Assembly (NCBI RefSeq): GCF_013410405.1
Contig: NZ_JACCFK010000001.1
Coordinates: 3,410,001 to 3,474,000, forward strand
Direction of reading: 5' to 3'
DNA: 64,000 nt
From: Amycolatopsis endophytica
Lineage (GTDB): Bacteria; Actinomycetota; Actinomycetes; Mycobacteriales; Pseudonocardiaceae
Both the position numbers and the translations under genes were made by a program. The number at the start of each line of letters is the position of its first letter. Positions within the stretch are counted from its first letter, which is position 1. Under the pieces are notes generated by a model. The model searched no databases. It saw only the letters and a list, made by a program, of their open reading frames with translations, and was not told where the DNA came from. Shown here piece after piece: positions 26,283 through 34,329 of this stretch.

Positions 26283-27911
26283 ATGCGCATGCCGCCCCAC
26301 TTGTCCGTCTTTCCCGGCAAGGTGGCGGAGACCGCCCGCGGCCTGGAGGTCATGTGGCGCGCCGGGCTGGTCCCGTTCCCCCGTCTCGACGAGGGGCTGC
26401 GCAGCGTGATCGCCACGAAGAAGGTCGGGCCGTTCGCCGCCGCGGCGCAGACGTCCGCCCGGCGCGATCCGAAGGCGGTCGGGCTCGTCGACGAGCTGGG
26501 GCCGCTGACCTTCCGCGAACTGGACCTGCGCTCCAACGCACTGGCCCGCGCCTGGCAGGACCGCGGCATCCGGCCCGGCACGGTGATCGCCGCGCTGTGC
26601 CGGGACCACCGGGGACTGGTGACGGTCATGATCGCGGCGGGCAAGGTCGGGGCGCGGCTGCTGCTGATGAACACCGGGTTCGCGAAACCGCAGCTCACGG
26701 ACGTCGCCGCGCGGGAGAAGGTCGAGGCGCTCGTCTACGACGAGGAGTTCACCGACCTCCTCTCCGGTATTCCGGGCACCGTCGGCCGCTACCTGGCCTG
26801 GGTGGACAACCCCGACCCGGCCGGCGCGATCCCCGCCCTCGACGAGCTGATCGCCGGCACCGACGATCGTCCGCTGCCCCCGCCACCCGAGCGAGGCGGG
26901 TTCGTCCTGCTGACCAGCGGGACGACCGGCACCCCGAAGGGCGCCCCCCGTGAGCGGACCTCCGTGCTGGCCACCGTCCAGTTCCTGGACCGCATCCCGC
27001 TGCGCGCGGGTCAATCGACGTTCCTGGGCGCGCCGATCTTCCACGGCACCGGCATCTCCCAGTTCATCCTGTCGTTCGCGCTCGGCTGCAAGGTCGTGCT
27101 GCGCCGCCGCTTCGACCCGGAGGCCACCCTCAAGGGCGTCGCCGAGCACGGGTGCACCGCGCTGGTCCTCGTGCCCACGATGCTGCAGCGCATCGTCGAC
27201 CTCGGGCCCGAGGTCCTGGCCAAGTACGACACGTCGTCGCTGCGGATCATCTTCGTCGCGGGCTCCGCGCTCTCGCCCGACCTGGGCAACCGCGCGACCC
27301 GGGCGTTCGGGGACGTCCTCTACAACCTCTACGGCTCGACCGAGGTCGCCGTCGCCACCGTCGCCACCCCCGAGGACTGGAGCAAGGCACCCGGCACGGT
27401 CGGCCGCCCGCCGGTGACCTGCAAGGTCCAGCTCTACGACGAGCAGGGCAACCGGATCACCGCACCACACGTGACCGGCCGCGTGTTCGTGGGCAGCGGC
27501 CTGTCGTTCGAGGGCTACACCGACGGGCGCCACAAGGAGGTCATCGACGGACTGCTCTCCACCGGCGACGTCGGCCACTTCGACGAGGACGGTCTGCTGT
27601 TCATCGACGGCCGCGACGACGAGATGATCGTCTCCGGTGGCGAGAACGTGTTCCCGGTCGAGGTGGAGAACCTGCTGGTCGAACACCCGGACGTGCTGGA
27701 GGCCGCGGTGATCGGCGTGCCGGACGACGACTTCGGGCAGCGCCTCAAGGCGATCGTGGTGACCAAGGACGGCTCCGGCCTCGACGCCGACGCGATCCGC
27801 GAGTACGTCAAGGGCAACCTGGCCCGCTACAAGGTCCCGCGCGACGTCGAATTCGTGCCCGAGTTGCCGCGCAACGCGACGGGCAAGGTGCTGCGCAACA
27901 AACTCAGCTAG
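26283..27911 (+). CDS. Long-chain acyl-CoA synthetase (FadD-like, AMP-forming)
   Basis: A 542-residue adenylate-forming enzyme that activates fatty or related carboxylic acids to CoA thioesters. It carries the P-loop-like TSGTTGTPKG (motif A3), the YGSTE aromatic/acid motif (A5), the GLLSTGDVGHFDEDGLLFIDGR block (A7-A8) and the C-terminal catalytic Lys in NATGKVLR. The RBS GGAGGTG at 26269 fits the ATG at 26283. It is divergent from the PolA-like gene (180-base gap) and ends in a short hairpin. Chain-length preference cannot be told from sequence alone. Confidence 0.93.
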   Translation: MRMPPHLSVFPGKVAETARGLEVMWRAGLVPFPRLDEGLRSVIATKKVGPFAAAAQTSARRDPKAVGLVDELGPLTFRELDLRSNALARAWQDRGIRPGTVIAALCRDHRGLVTVMIAAGKVGARLLLMNTGFAKPQLTDVAAREKVEALVYDEEFTDLLSGIPGTVGRYLAWVDNPDPAGAIPALDELIAGTDDRPLPPPPERGGFVLLTSGTTGTPKGAPRERTSVLATVQFLDRIPLRAGQSTFLGAPIFHGTGISQFILSFALGCKVVLRRRFDPEATLKGVAEHGCTALVLVPTMLQRIVDLGPEVLAKYDTSSLRIIFVAGSALSPDLGNRATRAFGDVLYNLYGSTEVAVATVATPEDWSKAPGTVGRPPVTCKVQLYDEQGNRITAPHVTGRVFVGSGLSFEGYTDGRHKEVIDGLLSTGDVGHFDEDGLLFIDGRDDEMIVSGGENVFPVEVENLLVEHPDVLEAAVIGVPDDDFGQRLKAIVVTKDGSGLDADAIREYVKGNLARYKVPRDVEFVPELPRNATGKVLRNKLS

Positions 27912-27929
27912 CCACCTGATCGGGTGGCC
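27912..27929 (+). terminator. Short hairpin after acyl-CoA synthetase
   Basis: GCCACC and GGTGGC form a 6-bp stem with a 6-base loop immediately after the stop codon. There is no T-tract; a weak terminator candidate. Confidence 0.4.
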
Positions 27930-28015
27930 ACCGGTCTACCGAGAAGAGCCGTTCGGCGATGCGAACTGGCCGGTGGGCGCTCAAACCCCGCGATGCCGTG
28001 ACGGTGACGAGCCGT

Positions 28016-28122
28016 TTCTGCACTATGAGTGATGTCGCGGCTGAGCGCGGCACGAGAACGCGGCCCCCTGCTGCCACAGGGAGCCGCGCGGTTGTTGACC
28101 GTCCGGAGAGGAGGGCATCAAC
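28016..28122 (+). promoter_or_regulatory. Structured leader 1 (two hairpins) before small membrane-protein gene
   Basis: It begins with TTCTGCACTAT (28016-28026), shared exactly with leader 2 and perhaps containing a -10 element. Stem-loop 1 pairs TGTCGCG (28033) with CGCGGCA (ending 28052), including one G-U pair. Stem-loop 2 (about 28060-28089) pairs GCGGCCCCCTG-type sequence with CAGGGAGCCGC and matches leader 2 at 29 of 30 positions. The RBS GGAGAGGAGG follows. The arrangement looks like a cis-acting RNA; the function is unknown. Confidence 0.65.
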
Positions 28123-28446
28123 GTGCCCACCGTACAACCCCCGAGCGAGCCGTCCCCGGGAAGACGCAGGATCGTGCTCGACGAACAGTTCTACTCCACT
28201 GCCGAACAGGCCATCGTGGACAGCCCGGCGCTTCCTTCCCGCGACGCCCGTCGCCTGGACGGGACCAGCGAGGGCTGGGCCCGTCTGTGGCGGGTGGTGC
28301 TGCTCGGCATGACCACCGTGTCGGCACTGGCGATGATCGTGTTCGCGCTGATGAAGGCGATCCCGTCCACGGCCCTGTGCATGCTGGCGCTGATCGTGGT
28401 CAAGACCGCCGACCACTGGAACTCACGGCGCCTGACGGGCGCGTGA
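28123..28446 (+). CDS. Small two-helix membrane protein, paralogue A
   Basis: A 107-residue protein with a cytoplasmic-looking N-terminus carrying RRIVLDEQFYSTAEQ (about 15-30), then RLWRVVLLG leading into two hydrophobic helices separated by KAIPST, and a basic C-terminus. No known domain. The GTG at 28123 is set by GAGGAGG at the right distance. It is a clear paralogue of the product at 28907: shared MPTV start, (K/R)IVLDxxFYSxxEQ motif, (L/F)WRVVxLG entry and KAI turn with LCMLAL helix. Each copy sits behind the same type of leader. Function unknown. Confidence 0.75.
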   Translation: MPTVQPPSEPSPGRRRIVLDEQFYSTAEQAIVDSPALPSRDARRLDGTSEGWARLWRVVLLGMTTVSALAMIVFALMKAIPSTALCMLALIVVKTADHWNSRRLTGA

Positions 28447-28797
28447 CCGGCGGCGTCCCGCGACGTCGACCAGCGGTCGATCACGTACGGCGAAGTGCGA
28501 CGCCTCCGGCTGGAGCCGCGGCACTGCACTGCACCGGAGTGTGATCCGATGCGCGCGCAGCGAGGTGATCCACACGAATCGGCGGTCCACAAAGGAGATT
28601 TGTGACTCTAACGGGTGACGCGGAAGTGGGAACTCGCACCCCGTGACACCTGATCTTGCATGTTGCAGCTTCCTGTTCACACGAACGTTTTCACTGTCCC
28701 CCGGGTGCGGCTCCACCTAACACCCTGTGCCGTTTGGCGCCCCGGGCAAACCGGTCGTCGCTGAACACCCGAAGTGACGCGCGAGTAACACAGCGGC
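28447..28797 (+). other. Spacer between the two paralogous cassettes
   Basis: About 350 bases. It contains one well-placed ribosome site before a 14-codon open frame at 28602, listed separately. No other gene or clear promoter is visible; the 3' part is less GC-rich than the flanks. Confidence 0.5.
28602..28646 (+). CDS. Possible 14-aa peptide (upstream open reading frame)
   Basis: AAAGGAG lies 5 bases before a GTG that opens a 14-codon frame (MTLTGDAEVGTRTP, then TGA). The ribosome site is among the best in the window, yet no longer product follows it. It may be a regulatory upstream ORF for cassette B or chance. Confidence 0.25.
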   Translation: MTLTGDAEVGTRTP

Positions 28798-28906
28798 TTC
28801 TGCACTATTGGGTCATCGCGGTGCACCGCGATATGGAGCGCGGCCCCCTGCTGCAACAGGGAGCCGCGCATTTATTGATAACCACCCCTCAGAAGGAGGC
28901 ATCAAC
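28798..28906 (+). promoter_or_regulatory. Structured leader 2 (two hairpins) before small membrane-protein gene
   Basis: TTCTGCACTAT (28798-28808) repeats the leader 1 box. Stem-loop 1 is here a perfect 18-base palindrome, ATCGCGGTGCACCGCGAT (28815-28832): a different sequence from leader 1 but the same structure and position. Stem-loop 2 (28838-28869) is nearly invariant, with loop CTGCAA in place of CTGCCA. AAGGAGG follows, 8 bases before the GTG at 28907. Confidence 0.65.
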
Positions 28907-29269
28907 GTGCCTACCGTACATCCGAAAATCGCCGGCATGCCAGAAGAACCGTCCCCGGATCGGTGCAAGATCGTGCTGGATGACGAGTTCTATTCGGCGT
29001 CCGAGCAGGAGGTGGCCGACCGTAGCGACCCGGCGCCGCGTCTGGTCCTGCGGGACGAGGACCCGGGTTGGGTCTTCCTGGAGCGCACGCTCGACGGCCG
29101 TGCCCGGTTCTGGCGCGTCGTCGTACTCGGGTTCCTGTGCGCCGCCGCGGTGGCGATGATCGCGTTCGCGCTGGCGAAGGCGATCCAGCCGGCCGGGTTG
29201 TGCATGCTGGCGCTCGTCATGGTCAAGATCGTCGACGAGTGGGCGGGCCGCAGGCTCGGGAACGAGTGA
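28907..29269 (+). CDS. Small two-helix membrane protein, paralogue B
   Basis: A 120-residue paralogue of the product at 28123, with the same MPTV start, CKIVLDDEFYSASEQ motif, RFWRVVVLG helix entry, KAI turn and GLCMLALVMVK second helix. It carries about 13 extra residues in the middle (LRDEDPGWVFLERTLDG). The start is set by AAGGAGG before the GTG; the longer frame upstream runs through the leader hairpins. It converges on the XRE regulator with a hairpin between them. Two diverged coding copies with an almost unchanged leader imply selection on the leader. Confidence 0.75.
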   Translation: MPTVHPKIAGMPEEPSPDRCKIVLDDEFYSASEQEVADRSDPAPRLVLRDEDPGWVFLERTLDGRARFWRVVVLGFLCAAAVAMIAFALAKAIQPAGLCMLALVMVKIVDEWAGRRLGNE

Positions 29270-29274
29270 TTCCG

Positions 29275-29304
29275 GGGCCGGTCGCGGCATGCCGTGACCG
29301 GCCC
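29275..29304. terminator. Bidirectional hairpin between paralogue B and the XRE regulator
   Basis: GGGCCGGTCGCGGCA (29275-29289) pairs with TGCCGTGACCGGCCC (29290-29304): 15 pairs including one G-U and no spacer, so the tip must open. It exactly fills the gap between two convergent stop codons. Confidence 0.7.
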
Positions 29305-30210
29305 TCACTCCCAGGAAATCCCGAACACCCCTGGCCCGTAATCGAGCGCCACGGCGTGCACACCGCCCGCCGTGTCGAGGTGCAGCTGTCGCCGTTCCTC
29401 GGTCTCCGTCGAGCCCCGCCGCGCGTACTGCCAGCACCGGCTCAGCGCCTCGGCCTCGTCGAACCGGATCTCCAGTAGGTACTCGCGGATCGGTCGCCGG
29501 AACTCGCGGTAGTAGGTGTTCTCGCAGTCCGGGTACGGCGGCCCGCTGTTGGTGAGCGTGTATTCGATCAGGCACGTCTCGCCGCGGTGGATCGGGCGGT
29601 CGAAGAGCAGTTCGGCGACCGTCAGACCGTGCTCGGGGTCGACCTCGGTCCGCCCGCTGCGGCAGTTGCGCAGCTGGTGCAGTGTCGGTGCGGGCGCTCC
29701 GCCGTGGTCGTAGACCAGGATCCACCGGTCCTGCTGGTCGGCGGTCGCCTGGAACACCGAGCGTGTCGTCAGCGAACGTTGGCGTCCGCCCGCCGCGATC
29801 TCGCACCGGTCGTGCAGGTTGACCAGGTTGAGGCGGTGCTGTTGCTCCAGTGCGTGCGGCGCGCCGACCCGCTCGAGCAGCAGGCGCAACGCCTCCATCG
29901 GGAACTTGACGACGCCGTCCGCCTGCCGCCGGGACGGCAGACCACGCGGGCGCGGCGGCGGGAGCAGGGACAGCAGCTCGCCACGCCGCAGCCCGAGGAC
30001 GTCTTCCAGAACGCGGACCGCGGAGATCGAGCTCTGCCGCTCCGGCTGCCGTTTCCCGGACTGCCAGTAGCTCAGCGCCGTGACGCTGATCGGCACGCCA
30101 CCGGCCTGCAGGCGCGCCTGGATGCGGTCGAGGCTGAGACCGCTGCGAGCGATCGCTGACCGGAGGGTTCTGGCGAACGGGCTCGGCACCGCGCGCTCGG
30201 ACGTGGACAC
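29305..30210 (-). CDS. XRE-type helix-turn-helix regulator with large C-terminal domain
   Basis: A 301-residue protein. Residues 10-80 form a Cro/C1-type DNA-binding region (LRSAIARSGLSLDRIQARL, then VTALSYWQSGKRQPER). The remaining ~220 residues are a beta-rich region (DRWILVYDHGG, GETCLIEYTLTNSGPPYP, YLLEIRFDEAEALSR) with no family I can name; it may sense a ligand or mimic an immunoglobulin-like fold. GTG start at 30210. It faces the two paralogous membrane-protein genes and is the only regulator next to them, so it may control them (inference). Confidence 0.82.
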   Translation of the reverse strand: MSTSERAVPSPFARTLRSAIARSGLSLDRIQARLQAGGVPISVTALSYWQSGKRQPERQSSISAVRVLEDVLGLRRGELLSLLPPPRPRGLPSRRQADGVVKFPMEALRLLLERVGAPHALEQQHRLNLVNLHDRCEIAAGGRQRSLTTRSVFQATADQQDRWILVYDHGGAPAPTLHQLRNCRSGRTEVDPEHGLTVAELLFDRPIHRGETCLIEYTLTNSGPPYPDCENTYYREFRRPIREYLLEIRFDEAEALSRCWQYARRGSTETEERRQLHLDTAGGVHAVALDYGPGVFGISWE

Positions 30211-30422
30211 CTTCTACCACCTGAACATCGACTTCGCCACTGCCGATGGTAGCAGTCAGTGACGTCTACTCGGCCGAGAATGGCGATCAAGCTCTCATTC
30301 GTTCGGGTGGTTGCTTTGTAACCCAATCAGGTGAGTACTGGTAACTGTGAATCATTGCCCCGCTCTGGCCGCCGGGTTTACCTGAGTTGAACCACCCGGT
30401 CGGGGAGAGGAGAGGGCGGCTC

Positions 30423-31592
30423 ATGCGGAAACGCACGATGTGGTCGGGACTGGCAGCGGCAGCGGTGGTGGCGACCGCGACAGCGTGGGCAGGGCCCGCC
30501 CGGGCGCAGGAGGGCCAGATCCTCGACGCCGGCACACCCGGCTCCGTCGCGAACAGCTACGTCGTCGTCCTCAAGCAGTCCGCCGGCGCGCAGGCGGGTG
30601 AGCTGGCCATCCGCTACGGAGCCGCCGCCCACCGCACCTTCGACACCGCGCTCAAGGGCTTTTCGATCAGCGCCGACGAGACACGGGCCAGGCGTCTCGC
30701 GGCCGACCCCGATGTCGCCTACGTCGTGCAGAACCACGTCCTGCACGTTTCCGACGTCCAGCAGGACCCGCCGTCCTGGGGCCTGGACCGGATCGACCAG
30801 ACCGGCCTGCCGCTCGACGACTCCTACACCTACGGGACGTCCGCGGACAACGTGACCGCCTACGTCATCGACACCGGCGTCCGCGCGAACCACGAGACCT
30901 TCGGCGGCCGGGTGTCGGGTGGCAAGGACTTCATCGACAACGACGACGACCCGGCCGACGAGCAGGGCCACGGCACGCACGTCGCGGGCACGATCGGCGG
31001 CAGCGAATACGGCGTCGCGAAGGGCGTGAAGATCGTCCCGGTCCGCGTGCTCGACGAGCAGGGCAGCGGCACCACCGAACAGGTCGTCGCCGGCATCGAC
31101 TGGGTCGCGCGGAACGCGAGCGGGCCGTCCGTGGCGAACATGAGCCTCGGCGGTGCCGCCGACACCGTCCTCGACGACGCCGTCCGCGGCGCCATCGCCA
31201 AGGGCGTCACCTTCGCCGTCGCCGCCGGCAACGAGGGCGCCGACGCCGGCAACGACTCCCCGGCGCGCGTCACCGAGGCGCTCACCGTCGCCGCCAGCGA
31301 CGACTCCGACCGGCAGGCGGACTTCTCCAACTACGGCAGTGTCGTCGACCTCTACGCCCCCGGCGTCGACATCACCTCGTCGTGGGGCACGGGCGACACC
31401 GCGATGACCACGATCAGCGGTACGTCGATGGCCACCCCGCACGTGGCGGGCGCGGCCGCGCTCTACCTGGCCGCGCACCCCACGGCGACCCCGGAGCAGG
31501 TGGCCGACGCCCTGATCGCCGCAGCGACCCCGGACAAGATCACGAACGCGAGCGCGGGTACGCCCAACCGCCTGCTCTTCACCGCTGGCTAG
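30423..31592 (+). CDS. Secreted subtilisin-like serine protease (S8, aqualysin/proteinase K type)
   Basis: A 389-residue extracellular protease. It has a signal peptide at 1-28, an inhibitor I9 propeptide to about residue 108 (SYVVVLK...PDVAYVVQNHVLHV), then the S8 domain with catalytic D150 (VIDTG), H183 (GHGTHVAGT) and S335 (GTSMATPHVAG), and oxyanion N270. There is no C-terminal accessory domain. The ATG at 30423 follows GAGAGGAGAG. The upstream ~210 bases are comparatively AT-rich and probably hold its promoter; I see no operator. Neighbours are unrelated. Confidence 0.96.
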   Translation: MRKRTMWSGLAAAAVVATATAWAGPARAQEGQILDAGTPGSVANSYVVVLKQSAGAQAGELAIRYGAAAHRTFDTALKGFSISADETRARRLAADPDVAYVVQNHVLHVSDVQQDPPSWGLDRIDQTGLPLDDSYTYGTSADNVTAYVIDTGVRANHETFGGRVSGGKDFIDNDDDPADEQGHGTHVAGTIGGSEYGVAKGVKIVPVRVLDEQGSGTTEQVVAGIDWVARNASGPSVANMSLGGAADTVLDDAVRGAIAKGVTFAVAAGNEGADAGNDSPARVTEALTVAASDDSDRQADFSNYGSVVDLYAPGVDITSSWGTGDTAMTTISGTSMATPHVAGAAALYLAAHPTATPEQVADALIAAATPDKITNASAGTPNRLLFTAG

Positions 31593-31624
31593 GCTGCGGG
31601 GTACCGCGAGCGAAAGGACGGCCG

Positions 31625-32287
31625 ATGGGTGCGATCTACCTGATCCGGCACGGTCAGGCCTCCTTCGGTGCGGCCGACTACGACAAGCTGTCCAGCACCG
31701 GGATCGAACAGGGTTCGGTGGCCGGCGCCGAACTCCTCCGCCGCAAGACCGCCTTCACCGAGGGCCGCACCGGGTCGATGGCCCGTCAGCGCGCCACCGC
31801 CGAGATCGTCCTGGACTGGCTCGGGGCGGGCGCGCTGGTGAAGGAGGACCCGCGCTGGAACGAGTACGACCACGTCGACATCGTCGCCCGGCACGGCGGC
31901 GGCGTGCCGCAGGACCCGGCCGATCCGCGCGGCTACCAGGAGGTGCTGGAAGCCTCGCTGGCCGCGTGGGTCCGCGCCGGTGACGCGAGCCCGTGCGCGG
32001 AGACGTGGCCGCGGTTCTCCGAGCGCGTGCGCGGCGCGCTGGCCGACCTGGTCGGCGTGCTGCGCAAGGGGGAGAGCGCGGTCGTGTTCACCTCCGGCGG
32101 CGTGATCGGCACGCTCGCCGGTCACCTGCTCGGTGTACCCGAGACGGGGCTGCTGCAGCTCAACCGGGTGACCGTGAACTGCGGCATCACGAAGCTGGTG
32201 TCCGGGCGCGGAGGCGTCACGCTGGTGTCGTTCAACGAGCACGCGCACTTCGAGGGGCGAGCGGCGCGGCTGCTCACGTACCGCTGA
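31625..32287 (+). CDS. Histidine phosphatase family protein (phosphoglycerate mutase-like)
   Basis: A 220-residue enzyme of the histidine phosphatase superfamily. The phospho-His motif LIRHGQAS lies at the N-terminus, the supporting Arg in SMARQRATAEI, and the second His in the late segment SFNEHAHFEG. Substrate is unknown; members cleave sugar phosphates, nucleotides or phosphoproteins. The ATG at 31625 follows GAAAGGA. It overlaps the convergent TetR gene by 14 bases at the 3' end. Confidence 0.88.
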   Translation: MGAIYLIRHGQASFGAADYDKLSSTGIEQGSVAGAELLRRKTAFTEGRTGSMARQRATAEIVLDWLGAGALVKEDPRWNEYDHVDIVARHGGGVPQDPADPRGYQEVLEASLAAWVRAGDASPCAETWPRFSERVRGALADLVGVLRKGESAVVFTSGGVIGTLAGHLLGVPETGLLQLNRVTVNCGITKLVSGRGGVTLVSFNEHAHFEGRAARLLTYR

Positions 32288-32915
32288 CCTCGGGGAACAC
32301 ATCCTCGATCAGGGTCACGAGCGTCCGGGTCAGCAGCGCCTGCACCTGTTCGCGGTCGAGGACCCCGCGCAGCAGCCACTCCCGGCCTGCTGCCTTGACC
32401 ATGCCGCCGAAGGCGCGCACGAGCGCGTTGACCGTCTCGGCGTGCACGCTGTCGACCTTGACCCCGAGTGCTTCCAGCACGCGCGCCGCCGAACGGCGTT
32501 CGGCTTCCACGAGGATCTCCTCGACCTCCGGATCGCTGCCGAGCCCCTCGGGTGCGGTGGCCACCAGCCAGGTCCGGCCCTGCCTCGTGACGAGCGTGAG
32601 GAACCAGTCGACGGCGACCCGCACCTTCTCTTCGAGCGGGCCGTCGGTGACGACGACGAGCGCCGCGGGCGGAATCGTCACGGTGCGGCGCAGCACGGCC
32701 AGGTAGAGCTGGCGTTTGGTGCCGAAATAGTGGTTGATCAGCCCCCGCGCCACACCCGCCGCGGCGGCGATGTCTGATGTGGACACCTCGGCGTACGGGC
32801 GCTCACCGAACAGCCGGGCCGCGCAGGCGAGGATCTGCTCCCTGCGTTCGTCCGGTTCGAGTCTTCGCCACCGGGGCTCGGAGTCCGTCATGGGCGACAT
32901 GCTGGCATGGGTCAC
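32274..32915 (-). CDS. TetR-family transcriptional regulator
   Basis: About 205-213 residues. The TetR helix-turn-helix spans ERREQILACAARLFGER through DIAAAAGVARGLINHYFGTK, followed by a ligand-binding domain with no diagnostic motif. Three in-frame starts (GTG 32915, ATG 32900, ATG 32891) are possible and none has a good ribosome site, so translation may be leaderless. A perfect 12-base palindrome at 32936 is a likely autoregulatory operator. No obvious target gene is divergent from it. Confidence 0.9.
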   Translation of the reverse strand: MTHASMSPMTDSEPRWRRLEPDERREQILACAARLFGERPYAEVSTSDIAAAAGVARGLINHYFGTKRQLYLAVLRRTVTIPPAALVVVTDGPLEEKVRVAVDWFLTLVTRQGRTWLVATAPEGLGSDPEVEEILVEAERRSAARVLEALGVKVDSVHAETVNALVRAFGGMVKAAGREWLLRGVLDREQVQALLTRTLVTLIEDVFPEVSGT

Positions 32916-32935
32916 CCAGGGGAGTTGTTCTTTTC

Positions 32936-32947
32936 CGACATGTCGGC
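32936..32947. promoter_or_regulatory. Palindromic operator candidate for TetR
   Basis: CCGACATGTCGG is a perfect palindrome 21 bases upstream of the furthest TetR start, in the position expected for autorepression. Confidence 0.55.
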
Positions 32948-33060
32948 GAAGACGTCATTCGATCGGAGGCACTTGCGCCCGGGCGGTAACGGCGGACGTG
33001 CGATCGAGATCCCGCCGGTATCGGATTTTGCGCTCCTCACGGGGTTCGGCGGCGCGTGCG

Positions 33061-34107
33061 TCACGAGCGACGCCGTCGCCGGGGTTTCGCCGTGCTGGAG
33101 CGCAGCAGTACCTCACCGGGGATGCGCCGCACCCTGCCGCGGGAACCGCCGCCGGCGTCGAGTGCCAGTTCCATCGCCTCTTCGCCGAGTCGTTCCAGCG
33201 GGAGCGCGACCGTGGTCAGCGGCGGGGTCAGGTCGCGGGCGAGCGGGATGTCGTCGAACCCGGTGACCGACACGTCGTCCGGCACGGACAACCCGGCCTC
33301 GCGCAGGGCGCCGATCGCGCCGACGGCCATCACGTCCGCCACGGTCAGCACGCACGTCGCCTTGTGTTTCGCGGCCAGCAGTGCCGCCGTGGCCTCGCGG
33401 CCGCCGTCGCGGTCGAAGGAGCCCTCGAACAGGTCGCGTTCGGACAGTTCGATTCCCAGGCCGGCCAGGGCCTCGCGGAACCCGGCGACGCGATCGGCCA
33501 CTGTGGTCAGGTGCGCCGGCCCCGTGACGACCGCGAACCGGCGGTGCCCGAGCCGGTGCATGGCCTCGGCCATCGCCCGCGCACCGCCGCGGTTCTCCGG
33601 CGAAACCGTGTCCGCCCGCAGCGAGCGGTGCCTCGTCACCACCGCCACCCGGCCACCACCACGCCGGTACGGCTCCAGTTCGGCGGCCATCGCCCGCTCC
33701 CAGGACCGGTTCTCGAACGCCGACCCGGTCAGCACGATCGCCGACGCCCGTTGCGCCCGCAGCGCCGAGACGCAGGCCAGCTCCTTGTCCGGATCGGCGA
33801 AGGTGCCCGCGAGCATCACGACCAGGCCGTGCCGGTCGGCCACGCGCATCGCCCCGCGGGTGAGGGCGGCGAAGTAGGGGTCGCTGATGTCGTGGCAGAC
33901 CACGCCCACGGTGCGCCGCGAGGCACCGGCCAGCGCCTGGGCGTGGGCGTTGGGGGTGTAGGCCAGTTCCGCGGCGGCGGACAGGACACGCTCCCGCAGG
34001 TCGTCGCGCACTCTCGTGGTGCCGTTGATCGCGCGGGACGCGGTCGCGAGTGAGACTTCGGCGGTCCTCGCGACGTCCTCGAGCGTCACGTGTGGCCGGT
34101 CGCTCAT
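33061..34107 (-). CDS. LacI-family transcriptional regulator
   Basis: A 348-residue repressor. The N-terminal helix-turn-helix and hinge read VTLEDVARTAEVSLATASRAIN and AAAELAYTPNAHAQALA; the periplasmic-binding-protein-like effector domain starts at TVGVVCHDISDPYF and contains the typical VSVTGFDDIPLA segment. The ATG at 34107 is preceded by GGAGGA. A classic LacI-type palindrome lies 104 bases upstream. No sugar genes are adjacent, so its regulon must lie elsewhere, possibly the polyol cluster 5 kb away. Confidence 0.94.
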   Translation of the reverse strand: MSDRPHVTLEDVARTAEVSLATASRAINGTTRVRDDLRERVLSAAAELAYTPNAHAQALAGASRRTVGVVCHDISDPYFAALTRGAMRVADRHGLVVMLAGTFADPDKELACVSALRAQRASAIVLTGSAFENRSWERAMAAELEPYRRGGGRVAVVTRHRSLRADTVSPENRGGARAMAEAMHRLGHRRFAVVTGPAHLTTVADRVAGFREALAGLGIELSERDLFEGSFDRDGGREATAALLAAKHKATCVLTVADVMAVGAIGALREAGLSVPDDVSVTGFDDIPLARDLTPPLTTVALPLERLGEEAMELALDAGGGSRGRVRRIPGEVLLRSSTAKPRRRRRS

Positions 34108-34210
34108 CGTTCCTCCCGCGGTCGTGCGTTGGGCCTGAATTCTAGGTTGATTTCCGCTTTTCGCCTGGTCAGGACCACCCGTGCGAGTGGGTGTAACCAA
34201 AAGTGGTCCC

Positions 34211-34223
34211 GGAAGCGCTTGCC
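34211..34223. promoter_or_regulatory. LacI-family operator
   Basis: GGAAGCGCTTGCC contains the AAGCGCTT core typical of LacI/GalR operators. It lies between the divergent LacI gene and lpd, about 100 bases from each. Confidence 0.65.
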
Positions 34224-34329
34224 GCGAGCGCGACGACGGCCGTGAAGTCCGTCACGGCCGGGGCGAAGCTCCTCGTCAGCACTGTCGGCCGCGAGAGGGG
34301 CCGGTGCCGGAGGGCATAGGGTGACGGGT

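Noticed and set aside
26103-27686. N-terminal extension of the PolA-like gene upstream of 26102
   Set aside because: The extension is antisense to the acyl-CoA synthetase and low complexity; the family N-terminus begins at the ATG at 26102.
28016-28906. The leader hairpins as simple intrinsic terminators of upstream genes
   Set aside because: They lie after a promoter-like box, next to the ribosome sites of the genes they precede, and lack a T-tract.
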